A DNA stretch of 64,000 bases from Streptomyces hygroscopicus. GTDB taxonomy: Bacteria > Actinomycetota > Actinomycetes > Streptomycetales > Streptomycetaceae. The stretch is taken from NCBI RefSeq assembly GCF_026168105.1, contig NZ_LBMW01000010.1:1-64000 (forward strand), written 5' to 3'. This document shows, one piece after another, positions 33,340 to 41,653 of the stretch. The notes under the pieces were generated by a model. It made no database searches, was not told where the DNA came from, and saw only the letters and a program-made list of their open reading frames with translations. Position numbers and translations under genes: made by a program. Position 1 is the stretch's first letter; every line of letters begins with the position of its first letter.

Positions 33340-35316
33340 TTGCGAGGATCCGCCACCGACACCCACTTCCCCGCCGGGCACAGACGTGCCCTCACCACGG
33401 CGGGTACTGCCGTCGCCTCGACGGCGCTGCTGCTACCGCTGCTGGGCGCCGCCCCGGCCGCCGGGCACGACACCTCGGACACCCTGCAGAACGCCTTCGC
33501 CGCCGCGGCGGCCGAGTACCACGTGCCGCAGAGCGTGCTCCTCGGTGTCTCGTACCTCCAGTCGCGGTGGGACGCGCACCGCGGCGTGCCGAGCGTCTCG
33601 GGCGGCTACGGGCCCATGCACCTCACGGACGCCCGCACCGCGATCGCCGAGGCCGCCCATCACGGCGAGGGCACGGAGGACGCGCGCGGCGACCAGGCCC
33701 GTGCCGCGCTGCTGCCCACGACGAGGGCGCCGGCCGGCTCCCGGCTGCCGGCCCGGCTGCAGACGCTGCCCAGGGCAGCCACCCTGGCCGGTGTCCAAGC
33801 CGAGCGGCTGCGCACCGACCCGGCGGCGAACATCGCGGGCGGTGCCGCGCTGCTCGCCGCCGCGCAACGGCACCTCGGCGAGCCGCTCAGCACGGACCCG
33901 GCCGCCTGGTACGGGGCGGTGGCGCAGTTCTCGGGCGCGGACGACACGGCGACGGCGGCCGCGTACGCCAACGACGTCTTCGAGGTGATGCGCCAGGGCG
34001 AGCGGCGCACCACGGACGCCGGGCAGAGCGTGACACTGGCCGCGCAGCCGGGCCTGGCGCCCGACACCGCCCAGTTGCAACGCACCGGGCTGCGCGCGGG
34101 CGACGCAAGCGGGACCGAGTGCCCGAAGAACGTGTCCTGCGAGTGGATCCCGGCGCCGTACGAGCAGCTCGGGCAGGACGACTACGGCAACCACGACCTG
34201 TCCGACCGGCCCACGTCCCAGAGCATCAAGTACATCGTCATCCATGACACGGAAGGCCAGTGGGACGGTGTCATCAATCTGGTCCAGGACCCGACGTATG
34301 TGTCGTGGAACTACACGCTGCGCTCCACGGACGGGCTCATCGCCCAGCATGTGAAGGCGAAGGACGTGGCCTGGCACGCCGGCAACTGGTACGTCAACGC
34401 CAAGTCGATCGGCATCGAGCACGAGGGCTTCCTCGCCTCGCCGGACGCCTGGTACACGGAGGCGATGTACCGCTCGTCGGCGCGGCTGGTGCAGTATCTC
34501 GCCGCGAAGTACGGCATCCCGCTGAACCGGCAGCACATCCTCGGGCACGAGAACGTCCCGGGCCCGACGACCGCCACGATCCCCGGCATGCACACGGATC
34601 CGGGCCCCTACTGGGACTGGCGGCACTACTTCGACCTTCTCGGCAAGCCATTCCGTGCGACGGCCGACGCCAAGGGCGGCCTGGTGACGATCCGGCCGGA
34701 CTACGCCAAGAACCAGCCGCAGTACACGGGCTGCACCGCCCAGGGCGCGCCGTGCCCGGCGCACGGGTCCAGCGAGGTGCGGCTGTACAGCAGGCCGGAC
34801 GCGACCTCGCCACTGATCAAGGACATCGGGCTGCACCCCAACGGGGACGCCTCCACGATCGACGTGAACGACGTGGGCTCGCGTGCCTCCACGGGCCAGC
34901 AGTACGCGGTCGCCGACCGCAGCGGGGACTGGACCGCCATCTGGTACCTGGGCCAGAAGGCCTGGTTCCACAACCCGAAGAAGCAGCCGACGGCGGTGAA
35001 CGCGTCCGGGTTCGTGGTGACGCCCAAGACCGGTCTCACGGACGTCCCGGTGTACGGCCGTGCGTACCCGGAGAAGGAGGCGTACCCGGCGGGCGTGCCC
35101 GTGCAGTCGGTCTCGCCGCTGCCGTACAAGCTGCCGGCGGGCCAGAGGTATGTCGTGGGCGACAAGGTCCCGGGTGAGTACTACTACTCGGTCACCTTCA
35201 CCACGGACTCGCATCGGGTCGTGGTCGGCAAGGACCTGTACTACGAGATCCAGTTCGGTCACCGGGTGGCGTTCGTGCGGGCGGCCGACGTGACGGTGGT
35301 GCCGTCGGGGAAGTAG
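33340..35316 (+). CDS. Secreted N-acetylmuramoyl-L-alanine amidase with lytic-transglycosylase-like N-terminus
   Basis: A 658-residue protein starting at TTG 33340; AGGAGG five bases upstream decides this start. The signal peptide ends near A-P-A-A-G. Residues about 50-220 resemble an SLT-type domain (S-V-L-L-G-V-S-Y-L-Q-S-R-W; S-G-G-Y-G-P-M-H-L-T). The Amidase_2 domain (about 290-445) has the zinc ligands in Y-I-V-I-H-D-T-E-G, W-H-A-G-N-W and H-T-D-P-G-P-Y-W, with catalytic Glu in I-G-I-E-H-E-G. An SH3-like tail follows. It cleaves the glycan-peptide bond of peptidoglycan. The first domain may be binding-only. Two wall-cleaving folds in one chain is notable. Confidence 0.92.
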   Translation: MRGSATDTHFPAGHRRALTTAGTAVASTALLLPLLGAAPAAGHDTSDTLQNAFAAAAAEYHVPQSVLLGVSYLQSRWDAHRGVPSVSGGYGPMHLTDARTAIAEAAHHGEGTEDARGDQARAALLPTTRAPAGSRLPARLQTLPRAATLAGVQAERLRTDPAANIAGGAALLAAAQRHLGEPLSTDPAAWYGAVAQFSGADDTATAAAYANDVFEVMRQGERRTTDAGQSVTLAAQPGLAPDTAQLQRTGLRAGDASGTECPKNVSCEWIPAPYEQLGQDDYGNHDLSDRPTSQSIKYIVIHDTEGQWDGVINLVQDPTYVSWNYTLRSTDGLIAQHVKAKDVAWHAGNWYVNAKSIGIEHEGFLASPDAWYTEAMYRSSARLVQYLAAKYGIPLNRQHILGHENVPGPTTATIPGMHTDPGPYWDWRHYFDLLGKPFRATADAKGGLVTIRPDYAKNQPQYTGCTAQGAPCPAHGSSEVRLYSRPDATSPLIKDIGLHPNGDASTIDVNDVGSRASTGQQYAVADRSGDWTAIWYLGQKAWFHNPKKQPTAVNASGFVVTPKTGLTDVPVYGRAYPEKEAYPAGVPVQSVSPLPYKLPAGQRYVVGDKVPGEYYYSVTFTTDSHRVVVGKDLYYEIQFGHRVAFVRAADVTVVPSGK

Positions 35317-35345
35317 CGGCGCCGGCTGGACTTCGTCCGGAACGG

Positions 35346-35377
35346 CGGACGGCCCCCGCGTCCGCGGGGGCCGTCCG
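35346..35377. terminator. Strong bidirectional terminator
   Basis: A perfect 15-bp stem, CGGACGGCCCCCGCG (35346-35360) and CGCGGGGGCCGTCCG (35363-35377), lies 29 bp after the amidase stop and just past the stop of the convergent gene at 35395. Confidence 0.88.
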
Positions 35378-35394
35378 TGCGCGTGCGGCTGTGA

Positions 35395-35892
35395 TCAGCC
35401 CTGCTGGAACAGCTCCGCGGGCAGCGGCTTCAGGAGCGCGTACAGGTCGTCGGTGATGGGACGGTCCCAGGCGGCGATGGTCACCAGGACGTTGTCACTG
35501 CGGTCGAACTGGACGCAGGAGATCCGGCTCTCGGAGAGCTTGAGGCGCCGCACGATGAGGAGGTTGTCACCCTGCATCACCGGGATGTCCTCGGTCCCGA
35601 CGACGGTGACCTCCTCGTCGTTCTCCAGCGCGAGGAGGAGCTGGGCCACCTCGAAGGGGATCTCGTCCTCGGTGACGTCGCGGGCCGGGGAGCCTTCCGG
35701 CAGATTGCCGATGATCATCGCGGGGCCCCGGCCGCCGAACAGGTCGTAGCGCAGGAAGACGCCCTGGCAGCTGCCGTCGGGGGCGGGCAGCAGACCGGCA
35801 CCGAGATTGCCCGGCCAGTCCCCCGGATCCATGGCCAGTACGTCGAAGTCGGGCCCGGCGGGAGTGGCGCTGCGGCGGCGGAGGAAGGACAT
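35395..35892 (-). CDS. Conserved actinobacterial protein, function unknown
   Basis: A 165-residue soluble protein from ATG 35892; no strong ribosome site is visible before it, and the longer upstream frame is compositionally unlike protein. It shows F-D-V-L-A-M-D-P-G-D-W-P-G-N-L-G-A, a Gly-rich middle and L-L-I-V-R-R-L-K-L-S-E-S-R-I-S-C-V-Q-F. It ends I-T-D-D-L-Y-A-L-L-K-P-L-P-A-E-L-F. I recognise it only as a conserved hypothetical of Streptomyces. It has no membrane segment or signal peptide. Confidence 0.8.
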   Translation of the reverse strand: MSFLRRRSATPAGPDFDVLAMDPGDWPGNLGAGLLPAPDGSCQGVFLRYDLFGGRGPAMIIGNLPEGSPARDVTEDEIPFEVAQLLLALENDEEVTVVGTEDIPVMQGDNLLIVRRLKLSESRISCVQFDRSDNVLVTIAAWDRPITDDLYALLKPLPAELFQQG

Positions 35893-36086
35893 GCCGCAAT
35901 GGTACGTGGCCGAGCGCGGAGCGGGGCCGTGGGACCACCGCCGTCCGGTACGGGTCATCGTTCGAGGGCGACGGCCGCCGTACGGCCATCCGGCGGCGCA
36001 CGGTCCCGGGCATTCGCGCAGCCCGGCCACCCAGGCGCAAGCGCCGGACCGGGCACGCGGGACGCCTCCGGAGGGCCGCCGCCCCG

Positions 36087-37004
36087 TCACTGCTCGGCAG
36101 GGCCGGGCTCCGCCACCGTCGGGATCACCGCGACGGGGCTCGCCGCGTGGAGCAGGACGGCCTGGGGCACGGACCCGATCATGCGGGCGGGTGCGAGGAG
36201 GTGGCGGCGATGGCGGCCCACGGCGACCAGTTCCGCGTCCCTGGAGGCCGCGACGAGATGGCCCGCCGCGTCGCCGGGCGGCGTCGAGAGGTCGACCTGC
36301 ACATCCGGGTGCCGTTCGCGATGGACGGCGAGAAGGCCCGCGGCCATGGTCCGGATCTCGTCCTCGACGGCGTCCTCGTCCAGGGCCGGGGGCACGGGTG
36401 CGCCGGGCGGGGACCAGATCTGGACCGGAGGCCACGGATAGGCGGCGATCACCTGCAGCCGGGCGCGGCGCAGGTCCGCCTCCGCGAAGGCGAAGGCGAG
36501 GGTGGTCTCGGCGGGGCTGTCGACGTGCAGGCCCACCACGATGCGCGGTCCAGGCGGGAGGGGCGGGCCCTCATGCACCTCGCGTCCCGGGGGTGGCACC
36601 ACCACCACGGGGCAGGCCGAGTCCCGTGCGGCCGCCACGCTGGTGGAGCCCAGCAGCAGACTGGCGAAGCCCCCGCGGCCCCGTGACCCGGTCACCATCA
36701 GCTGGGCCGTGTCGCCCAGTTCGGGCAGCACGGCGGCCGGTGCGCCCTGCGGCGTCTCGTACTCCACGGCCGGGAGGTCGGCCCGGCCCTCCAGATAGGC
36801 ACGGACCTGCTCGAGCACCGGGTCCGTGGCCGGTTCCGGCGGCTCGGCGACCAGGATGTCCGGCTGCGCCCGGGGGGCGTACTGCCGCACGTGCACCACG
36901 CGCAGCGGCGCCCCGCGCAGCCGCGCGTCGGTCAGCGCCCACTGAAGGGCACGCAGACTCTCGTCCGATCCGTCGACGGCCGCGATGACCGGCGCAGTAC
37001 TCAT
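36087..37004 (-). CDS. Tandem universal stress protein
   Basis: A 305-residue protein with two Usp domains. Domain 1 (1-145) begins V-I-A-A-V-D-G-S-D-E-S and has the ATP-binding run V-T-G-S-R-G-R-G-G-F-A-S-L-L-L-G-S-T-S. Domain 2 (155-300) begins R-I-V-V-G-L-H-V-D-S, but its nucleotide loop (G-R-H-R-R-H-L-L-A-P-A-R) has lost the Gly pattern and is probably inactive in ATP binding. GAGGAACCG precedes the ATG. Tandem Usps are typical of Streptomyces and accompany stress or stationary-phase regulons. Confidence 0.93.
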   Translation of the reverse strand: MSTAPVIAAVDGSDESLRALQWALTDARLRGAPLRVVHVRQYAPRAQPDILVAEPPEPATDPVLEQVRAYLEGRADLPAVEYETPQGAPAAVLPELGDTAQLMVTGSRGRGGFASLLLGSTSVAAARDSACPVVVVPPPGREVHEGPPLPPGPRIVVGLHVDSPAETTLAFAFAEADLRRARLQVIAAYPWPPVQIWSPPGAPVPPALDEDAVEDEIRTMAAGLLAVHRERHPDVQVDLSTPPGDAAGHLVAASRDAELVAVGRHRRHLLAPARMIGSVPQAVLLHAASPVAVIPTVAEPGPAEQ

Positions 37005-37138
37005 CGGTTCCTCGCCTTCCGGACACGGCGTTGATCGTTCCGGGGCCGGCCTGGCGCAGTCGGCGGCCCCGGGACGGGTTCAGCGGCCACGTGTCCGGAA
37101 ATTCCGGAACGGGCGGGGCCCACCTCGGCGGGCCGGGC

Positions 37139-37381
37139 TCATGTGAGGTCGAACTCCCCTTCCCGCGCCCCCGACACGAACGCGCCCCACTCCGCGGGGG
37201 TGAAGATCAGGGAAGGGCTCTCGGGACGGCCACTGTTGCGCATCGCGATGAAGCCTTCGACGAAGGCGATCTGAACATCCCCGAGCCCTCGGCTGCTGGA
37301 GTGCCAGTCGGCGTTGCTGAGGTCCAGCTCCGGCTTCTCCCAGCCCGCGAGCGGCTGCTGCTGGATGGTGCTCTCGGCCAC
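37139..37381 (-). CDS. DUF397-domain protein
   Basis: An 80-residue protein with the DUF397 pattern: W-H-S-S-S-R-G, V-Q-I-A-F-V-E-G-F-I-A-M-R-N-S, L-I-F-T-P-A-E-W-G-A-F-V-S-G-A-R-E-G-E-F. DUF397 proteins usually sit next to an XRE-type helix-turn-helix protein and act as its small partner. No such gene is adjacent here, so it is an orphan copy. GGAGCGAGGA lies upstream of the ATG. Confidence 0.9.
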   Translation of the reverse strand: MAESTIQQQPLAGWEKPELDLSNADWHSSSRGLGDVQIAFVEGFIAMRNSGRPESPSLIFTPAEWGAFVSGAREGEFDLT

Positions 37382-37464
37382 GTCCTCGCTCCTCCCGATT
37401 CGTCGTCCGCGGCAAGCCTAGCGATCGCATCCCACCGCCAACAGGTCACGCGAGGGCGATGCCC

Positions 37465-38631
37465 TCAGGAGGTCGGCGGCCGGTCTCCGACCAGCCACAT
37501 CGAGAAGAACTGGGACCCGCCGCCGTAGGCGTGCCCGAGTACCCGCCGGGCCCCGTCCACCTGGTGCTCTCCGGCCTGCCCGCGCACCTGGAGCGCCGCC
37601 TCGGCGAAGCGGATCATGCCGGAGGCGCCGATGGGATTGGTGGACAGGACGCCGCCGGACATGTTGACGGGAAGGTCCCCGTCGAGTTCGGTCACCCCGG
37701 ACTCGGTGAGCTTCCAGCCCTCGCCCTGCTCGGCGAATCCGAGGTTCTCCAGCCACATGGGCTCGTACCAGGAGAAGGGCACGTACATCTCCACCGCGTC
37801 GATGTCCCGGCGCGGGTCGGCGACCCCCGCCTGCCGGTAGACGTCGGCGGCGCAGTCCTTGCCTGCCTGCGGCGACACGAAGTCCTTGCCGGCGAAGAGC
37901 GTCGGCTCGCTGCGCATCGCGCCGCCGAGCATCCAGGCGGGCGGGCGGGGCGAGCGTGCCGCGCCCGCACGATCGGTGAGCACCATGGCGCACGCGCCGT
38001 CCGAGGAGGGGCAGGTCTCCGAGTAGCGGATCGGGTCCCACAGCATGGGTGAGGACTGCACCTTCTCCAGCGTGATGTCGTGTTCGTGCAGGTGTGCGTA
38101 CGGGTTCTTGAGGGCGTTGCGCCGGTCCTTGTACGCGACCAGCGAGCCGACCGTGTCCGGTGCGCCGCTGCGTCGCATGTAGGCGCGTATGTGCGGGGCG
38201 AAGAAGCCGCCCGCGCCGGCGAGCAGCGGCTGCTGGAAGGGGATCGGCAGCGACAGGCCCCACATGGCGTTGGACTCGGACTGCTTCTCGTAGGCGAGGG
38301 TCAGGACGGTGCGGTGGACGCGGGCGGCGACCAGGTTGGCCGCGACGAGTGCCGTGGAGCCACCGACCGAACCGGCCGTGTGCACCCTGAGCATGGGTTT
38401 GCCGACGGCGCCCAGCGCGTCGGCGAGGTACAGCTCCGGCATCATGACGCCCTCGAAGAAGTCGGGCGCCTTGCCGATGACCACGGCGTCGATGTCGGCC
38501 CAGGTCAGCGCGGCGTCCTCAAGGGCCCGCCGGGCCGCCTCCCGAACGAGCCCCGCGATGGACACGTCCCGCCGCGCCGCCACGTGCTTGGTCTGGCCGA
38601 TCCCGGTGACGGCCACGGACTCCTTGCTCAT
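37465..38631 (-). CDS. Thiolase-fold lipid-transfer-type protein (putative aldolase), paralogue 1
   Basis: A 388-residue thiolase-fold protein, the last gene of a four-gene operon; its ATG overlaps the stop of the preceding gene (ATGA). It starts V-A-V-T-G-I-G-Q-T-K like SCP-x/Ltp thiolases. At the nucleophile position it reads V-H-T-A-G-S-V-G-G-S-T, so the usual Cys is absent. The C-terminal G-H-P motif is replaced by V-L-S-T-N-P-I-G-A-S-G. True thiolysis is therefore unlikely. The pattern fits Ltp-type retro-aldolases that work with a DUF35 partner, present two genes upstream. Confidence 0.85.
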   Translation of the reverse strand: MSKESVAVTGIGQTKHVAARRDVSIAGLVREAARRALEDAALTWADIDAVVIGKAPDFFEGVMMPELYLADALGAVGKPMLRVHTAGSVGGSTALVAANLVAARVHRTVLTLAYEKQSESNAMWGLSLPIPFQQPLLAGAGGFFAPHIRAYMRRSGAPDTVGSLVAYKDRRNALKNPYAHLHEHDITLEKVQSSPMLWDPIRYSETCPSSDGACAMVLTDRAGAARSPRPPAWMLGGAMRSEPTLFAGKDFVSPQAGKDCAADVYRQAGVADPRRDIDAVEMYVPFSWYEPMWLENLGFAEQGEGWKLTESGVTELDGDLPVNMSGGVLSTNPIGASGMIRFAEAALQVRGQAGEHQVDGARRVLGHAYGGGSQFFSMWLVGDRPPTS

Positions 38632-39698
38632 CGCGGGTCTCCCTCGAGTACGGCGACCAGGTTCTGCTGCAGACAGGGGCCGGAGGTGGCGTGGGCGAGC
38701 GCGCGGTCGGACTCCCCACGGTGGATACGGGCGGCTGCCTCGCCGATGCGGATCAGCCCGGCCGCCATCATCGGGTTGGCGGCGAGGGCGCCCCCCGAGG
38801 GGTTGACCGTGACGCTGTCGCCGAGCCTGAGCGCCTTGCGCAGGATCATCTCCTGCGCGGTGAACGGCGCGTGCAACTCCGCGGTGTCCACAGGCCGTTG
38901 GAAGGCACCGGCCCGCTCGGCGGCGAGCCGCGCGGACGGCGAGTCCGTCAGATCGCGCACCCCGAGCCCGTGTGCCTCGATGCGATGGTCGATGCCCCGG
39001 ATCCAGGCGGGCCGCGCGCACAGCTGTCGGGCTCGCTCGCCCGCCGCAAGGATCACGGCGGCGGCCCCGTCGCCGACCGGCGGGCAGTCGCCGGTGCGCA
39101 GCGGCCGCACGACGTATTCCCCCTGTGGTACGCAACCCGTCAGCTGAGCGTGGGAGTTGGCGGCCGCGTCCGCCCGGTTGCGGGCGGCGACCTGGGCCAG
39201 TGCGGGCTCGTCGGTCTCGCCCCGGTCGATGAGCGCCTGTGCCTGAAGTGCGGCGAGCGCCACCGAGTCCGGCCACAGCGGAGCCACGTAGTAGGGGTCC
39301 AGCTGCCGGGTCAGCACGTCCCGTACGCTTCCGGGCGACGACTTGCCGTACGAGTAGACCAGCGCGGTGTCGGCGTCGCCCGTGAGCAGCTTGGTCCACG
39401 CCTCGTACAGCGCCCAAGCGCCGTCCATCTCGACATGCGACTCGGAGATCGGCGGCCAGGCGCCCACCCCGTCGAGAGCGAGAGTGAAGGAGAAGGCACG
39501 GCCCGCGAGATAGTCGCTGGAGCCGGAGCAGGTGAAGCCGATGTCGCTGGTATTCAGCCCGGTACGGTCGAGGACCTGGTGCAGGACCGGCATCAGCATC
39601 TCGACTTCGGAGAGTTCGTCGCTGGTGCGCCGGTGGTCGGTCTGCGCGAAGGCGACGACGGCGATCTCCCGGTGCCCTGGGGCTTCTTCGCGCGTCAC
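38628..39698 (-). CDS. Thiolase-fold lipid-transfer-type protein (putative aldolase), paralogue 2
   Basis: A 356-residue paralogue of the next gene, starting at GTG 39698 in a GTGA overlap with the DUF35 gene. It has E-I-A-V-V-A-F-A-Q-T-D near the N-terminus and V-N-P-S-G-G-A-L-A-A-N-P-M-M-A-A-G near the C-terminus, again lacking G-H-P. The nucleophile segment (S-E-S-H-V-E-M-D-G-A-W-A-L) has no Cys. In steroid side-chain catabolism Ltp2-like proteins of this sort pair with ChsH2-like DUF35 proteins to split a beta-hydroxyacyl-CoA. A heterodimer with paralogue 1 is possible. Confidence 0.83.
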   Translation of the reverse strand: MTREEAPGHREIAVVAFAQTDHRRTSDELSEVEMLMPVLHQVLDRTGLNTSDIGFTCSGSSDYLAGRAFSFTLALDGVGAWPPISESHVEMDGAWALYEAWTKLLTGDADTALVYSYGKSSPGSVRDVLTRQLDPYYVAPLWPDSVALAALQAQALIDRGETDEPALAQVAARNRADAAANSHAQLTGCVPQGEYVVRPLRTGDCPPVGDGAAAVILAAGERARQLCARPAWIRGIDHRIEAHGLGVRDLTDSPSARLAAERAGAFQRPVDTAELHAPFTAQEMILRKALRLGDSVTVNPSGGALAANPMMAAGLIRIGEAAARIHRGESDRALAHATSGPCLQQNLVAVLEGDPR

Positions 39699-40636
39699 AG
39701 CAGCTCCTTGTACGACTCGTAGTCCGCGTCCGGCTCTCCCGTGGGCCGGTAGTGATCGGGATGGCGCGCCCCGGGGGTCCACACCGGTTCGACCCGCAGC
39801 CCCATGCGCACCTGGTCGTAGGGGATGCCGCCGATACGGCCGTGCAGTGCGAGGTCGGCACCGTCGAGGGCGATGTGCGCGTAGACATAGGGGACTTCGA
39901 TGTCCAGGTTCTTCGCCTTGATGTTGACGATGCAGAACGTCGTCACGGTCCCGCGCGGGCCCACCTCGACCTGCTCCGCAGTGGCCACGCCGCAGGTGGG
40001 GCAGGCACCCCGCGGCGGGACGTAGACCTTGCGGCAGGACGGGCAGCGCTCGCCGACGGTCCGCCGTTCGGACAGGGCGCCGAGGTAGGCGGACTGGGCG
40101 CGACCGGGCGAGTAGGTGTAGTCGAGACGGGCCGGGGCGACGATGCCGGTCACCGTGTCCTCGAACTCGCCACTGTGGGCCCCGGACTCGGCGGGATCGC
40201 CGTCGTACGGCTCGAAGCAGGCAATGTCCGTGATGGCGCCGGAGCGTTCGGCCGCCCAACGGATACGGACGCGCATACCGGTGCGAAGGACGTCGGGGCC
40301 CGGGGCGTCGAGTGCGTGCAGGAGGGAGGTGTCGGCGCCGTCGAGCCGGACCAGGGCCCACCCGAAGGGGGTGTCGAGGGGCTGGCCGCGGCGTGGCGCG
40401 TGGTTCCAGGCCCAGGTGGTGACGGTGCCGGTGGGGGCGACCTCGACGAGGTCGCGCAGTTCCTCGGCCGTGACCGGGTCGTACTCGACGGGCGGGACGA
40501 GGGTGCGGCCGTCGCCGGTCCTCACCCCGAGGACGACACGTTCGCGCAGGCCGGTGAGGAAGGCGCTCTGCACGGGTCCCAGGGAGCGGGTGAAGGGGAA
40601 CTCGACGACGAGGGGGGCTTTGAGGACTTCGGGCAT
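39695..40636 (-). CDS. Tandem DUF35 OB-fold protein (ChsH2-like)
   Basis: A 313-residue protein with two DUF35 units. The first (about 1-145) has the OB-fold V-A-P-T-G-T-V-T-T-W-A-W-N-H but no zinc cysteines. The second has the rubredoxin-like zinc finger C-P-S-C-(x10)-C-P-T-C and the OB part V-G-P-R-G-T-V-T-T-F-C-I-V-N-I. Such proteins bind acyl-CoA chains and form stable complexes with Ltp-type thiolases, which follow here with 4-bp overlaps on both sides. It probably serves as the acyl-CoA-binding subunit for one or both of them. Confidence 0.9.
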   Translation of the reverse strand: MPEVLKAPLVVEFPFTRSLGPVQSAFLTGLRERVVLGVRTGDGRTLVPPVEYDPVTAEELRDLVEVAPTGTVTTWAWNHAPRRGQPLDTPFGWALVRLDGADTSLLHALDAPGPDVLRTGMRVRIRWAAERSGAITDIACFEPYDGDPAESGAHSGEFEDTVTGIVAPARLDYTYSPGRAQSAYLGALSERRTVGERCPSCRKVYVPPRGACPTCGVATAEQVEVGPRGTVTTFCIVNIKAKNLDIEVPYVYAHIALDGADLALHGRIGGIPYDQVRMGLRVEPVWTPGARHPDHYRPTGEPDADYESYKELL

Positions 40637-40666
40637 CGCGGATCTCTCCTTGTGTCTCCCGGCGGC

Positions 40667-41467
40667 TCAAGCGCGCCGGTAGACGGGCGGGCGTTTCTCG
40701 GCGAAGGCGCGGGTGCCTTCCTTGGCGTCGGCGGTGGCGAAGACCGGCCAACCGCGCTCGAGTTCGGCGGCCAGTCCGTCTGTCTCCGTCATCTCGGCGG
40801 TCTCGTACACGGATGCCTTGACGGCCTCGACGGCGAGCGGCCCGCAGGCATTGACCTGTTCGGCGATCTCCAGGGCGCGGGCGAGCGCGGTGCCGTCGGG
40901 GACCACATGGCCGACGAGTCCGATGCCGACGGCTTCGCGTGCCGTGTACGGGCGTCCGGTGAGCAGCATCTCCAGGGCGTGGGTGCGCGGGATCTGCCGC
41001 TGGAGGCGGACCGTCGAGCCGCCGATGGGGAACAGTCCGCGCCTGACCTCGAACAGGCCGAAGGTGGCGGAGTCGCCCGCCACCCGGATGTCGGTCCCCT
41101 GCAGGATCTCGGTGCCGCCCGCCACGCAGGGTCCCTCGACGGCGGCGATCACCGGTTTGCGGGGGCGGTGGTGGCGCAGCATCGCCTTCCAGTGCAGATC
41201 CGGGTCGGCGGTCAGCCGGTCGCGGTACTGCTGCCCGTCCATCCCCCGGCCGGCCAGGGCCTTGAGGTCCATCCCGGCGCAGAAGGAGCCGCCCGCGCCG
41301 GTGAGCACGATCGAGCGGACCGCGTCGTCCTCGTCGGCCTCGATCCAGCCGTCGTACAGCCCCACCAGCATCGGCAGCGAGAGCGCGTTCCTGGCCTCGG
41401 GCCTGTTGAGCGTGAGCACGAGTGTGGCGCCTTCGCGCTGCACGGTGAGGTGTTCCGTCCCACCCAT
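40667..41467 (-). CDS. Enoyl-CoA hydratase/isomerase (crotonase family)
   Basis: A 266-residue crotonase starting at ATG 41467 with GGAGG 5 bp upstream. It has N-R-P-E-A-R-N-A-L-S, the oxyanion loop S-F-C-A-G-M-D-L-K-A-L, E-G-P-C-V-A-G-G-T-E-I-L and R-R-G-L-F-P-I-G-G. Glu is present in G-G-T-E; the second catalytic Glu position reads L-F-P-I-G-G, so only one acidic residue is clear. It would hydrate or isomerise an enoyl-CoA ahead of the aldolase-like step. It is first in the operon, facing a palindromic operator and the divergent ligase gene. Confidence 0.9.
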   Translation of the reverse strand: MGGTEHLTVQREGATLVLTLNRPEARNALSLPMLVGLYDGWIEADEDDAVRSIVLTGAGGSFCAGMDLKALAGRGMDGQQYRDRLTADPDLHWKAMLRHHRPRKPVIAAVEGPCVAGGTEILQGTDIRVAGDSATFGLFEVRRGLFPIGGSTVRLQRQIPRTHALEMLLTGRPYTAREAVGIGLVGHVVPDGTALARALEIAEQVNACGPLAVEAVKASVYETAEMTETDGLAAELERGWPVFATADAKEGTRAFAEKRPPVYRRA

Positions 41468-41530
41468 CGCTTCCTCCCGTCTCCGGAACGAGAACAGGTT
41501 GCAGGAGGCGCGGAGACAGGACAAGGGTTT

Positions 41531-41547
41531 TCTGACAGACAGTCAGA
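41531..41547. promoter_or_regulatory. Perfect palindromic operator between divergent acyl-CoA genes
   Basis: TCTGAC-AGACA-GTCAGA (41531-41547) is a perfect inverted repeat with 6-bp arms and a 5-bp spacer. It lies between the crotonase operon and the divergent acyl-CoA ligase. Its size and form fit a TetR-family operator. No TetR gene is in this part of the window. Confidence 0.65.
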
Positions 41548-41653
41548 TTTCTTCTGCGGGGCCCTTCACAGTTGCGTCCCCCTTTGCTCTGATGACCGGC
41601 GGACCGATGCATGCCCCTTTCTTCGCCGAGCGTCGCCTGGGTCAGGAGGAGCG

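Noticed and set aside
37094-37108. TCCGGA-AAT-TCCGGA inverted repeat between the DUF397 and USP genes
   Set aside because: Six-base GC palindromes are frequent in this DNA and the position suits neither a clear terminator nor a promoter operator.
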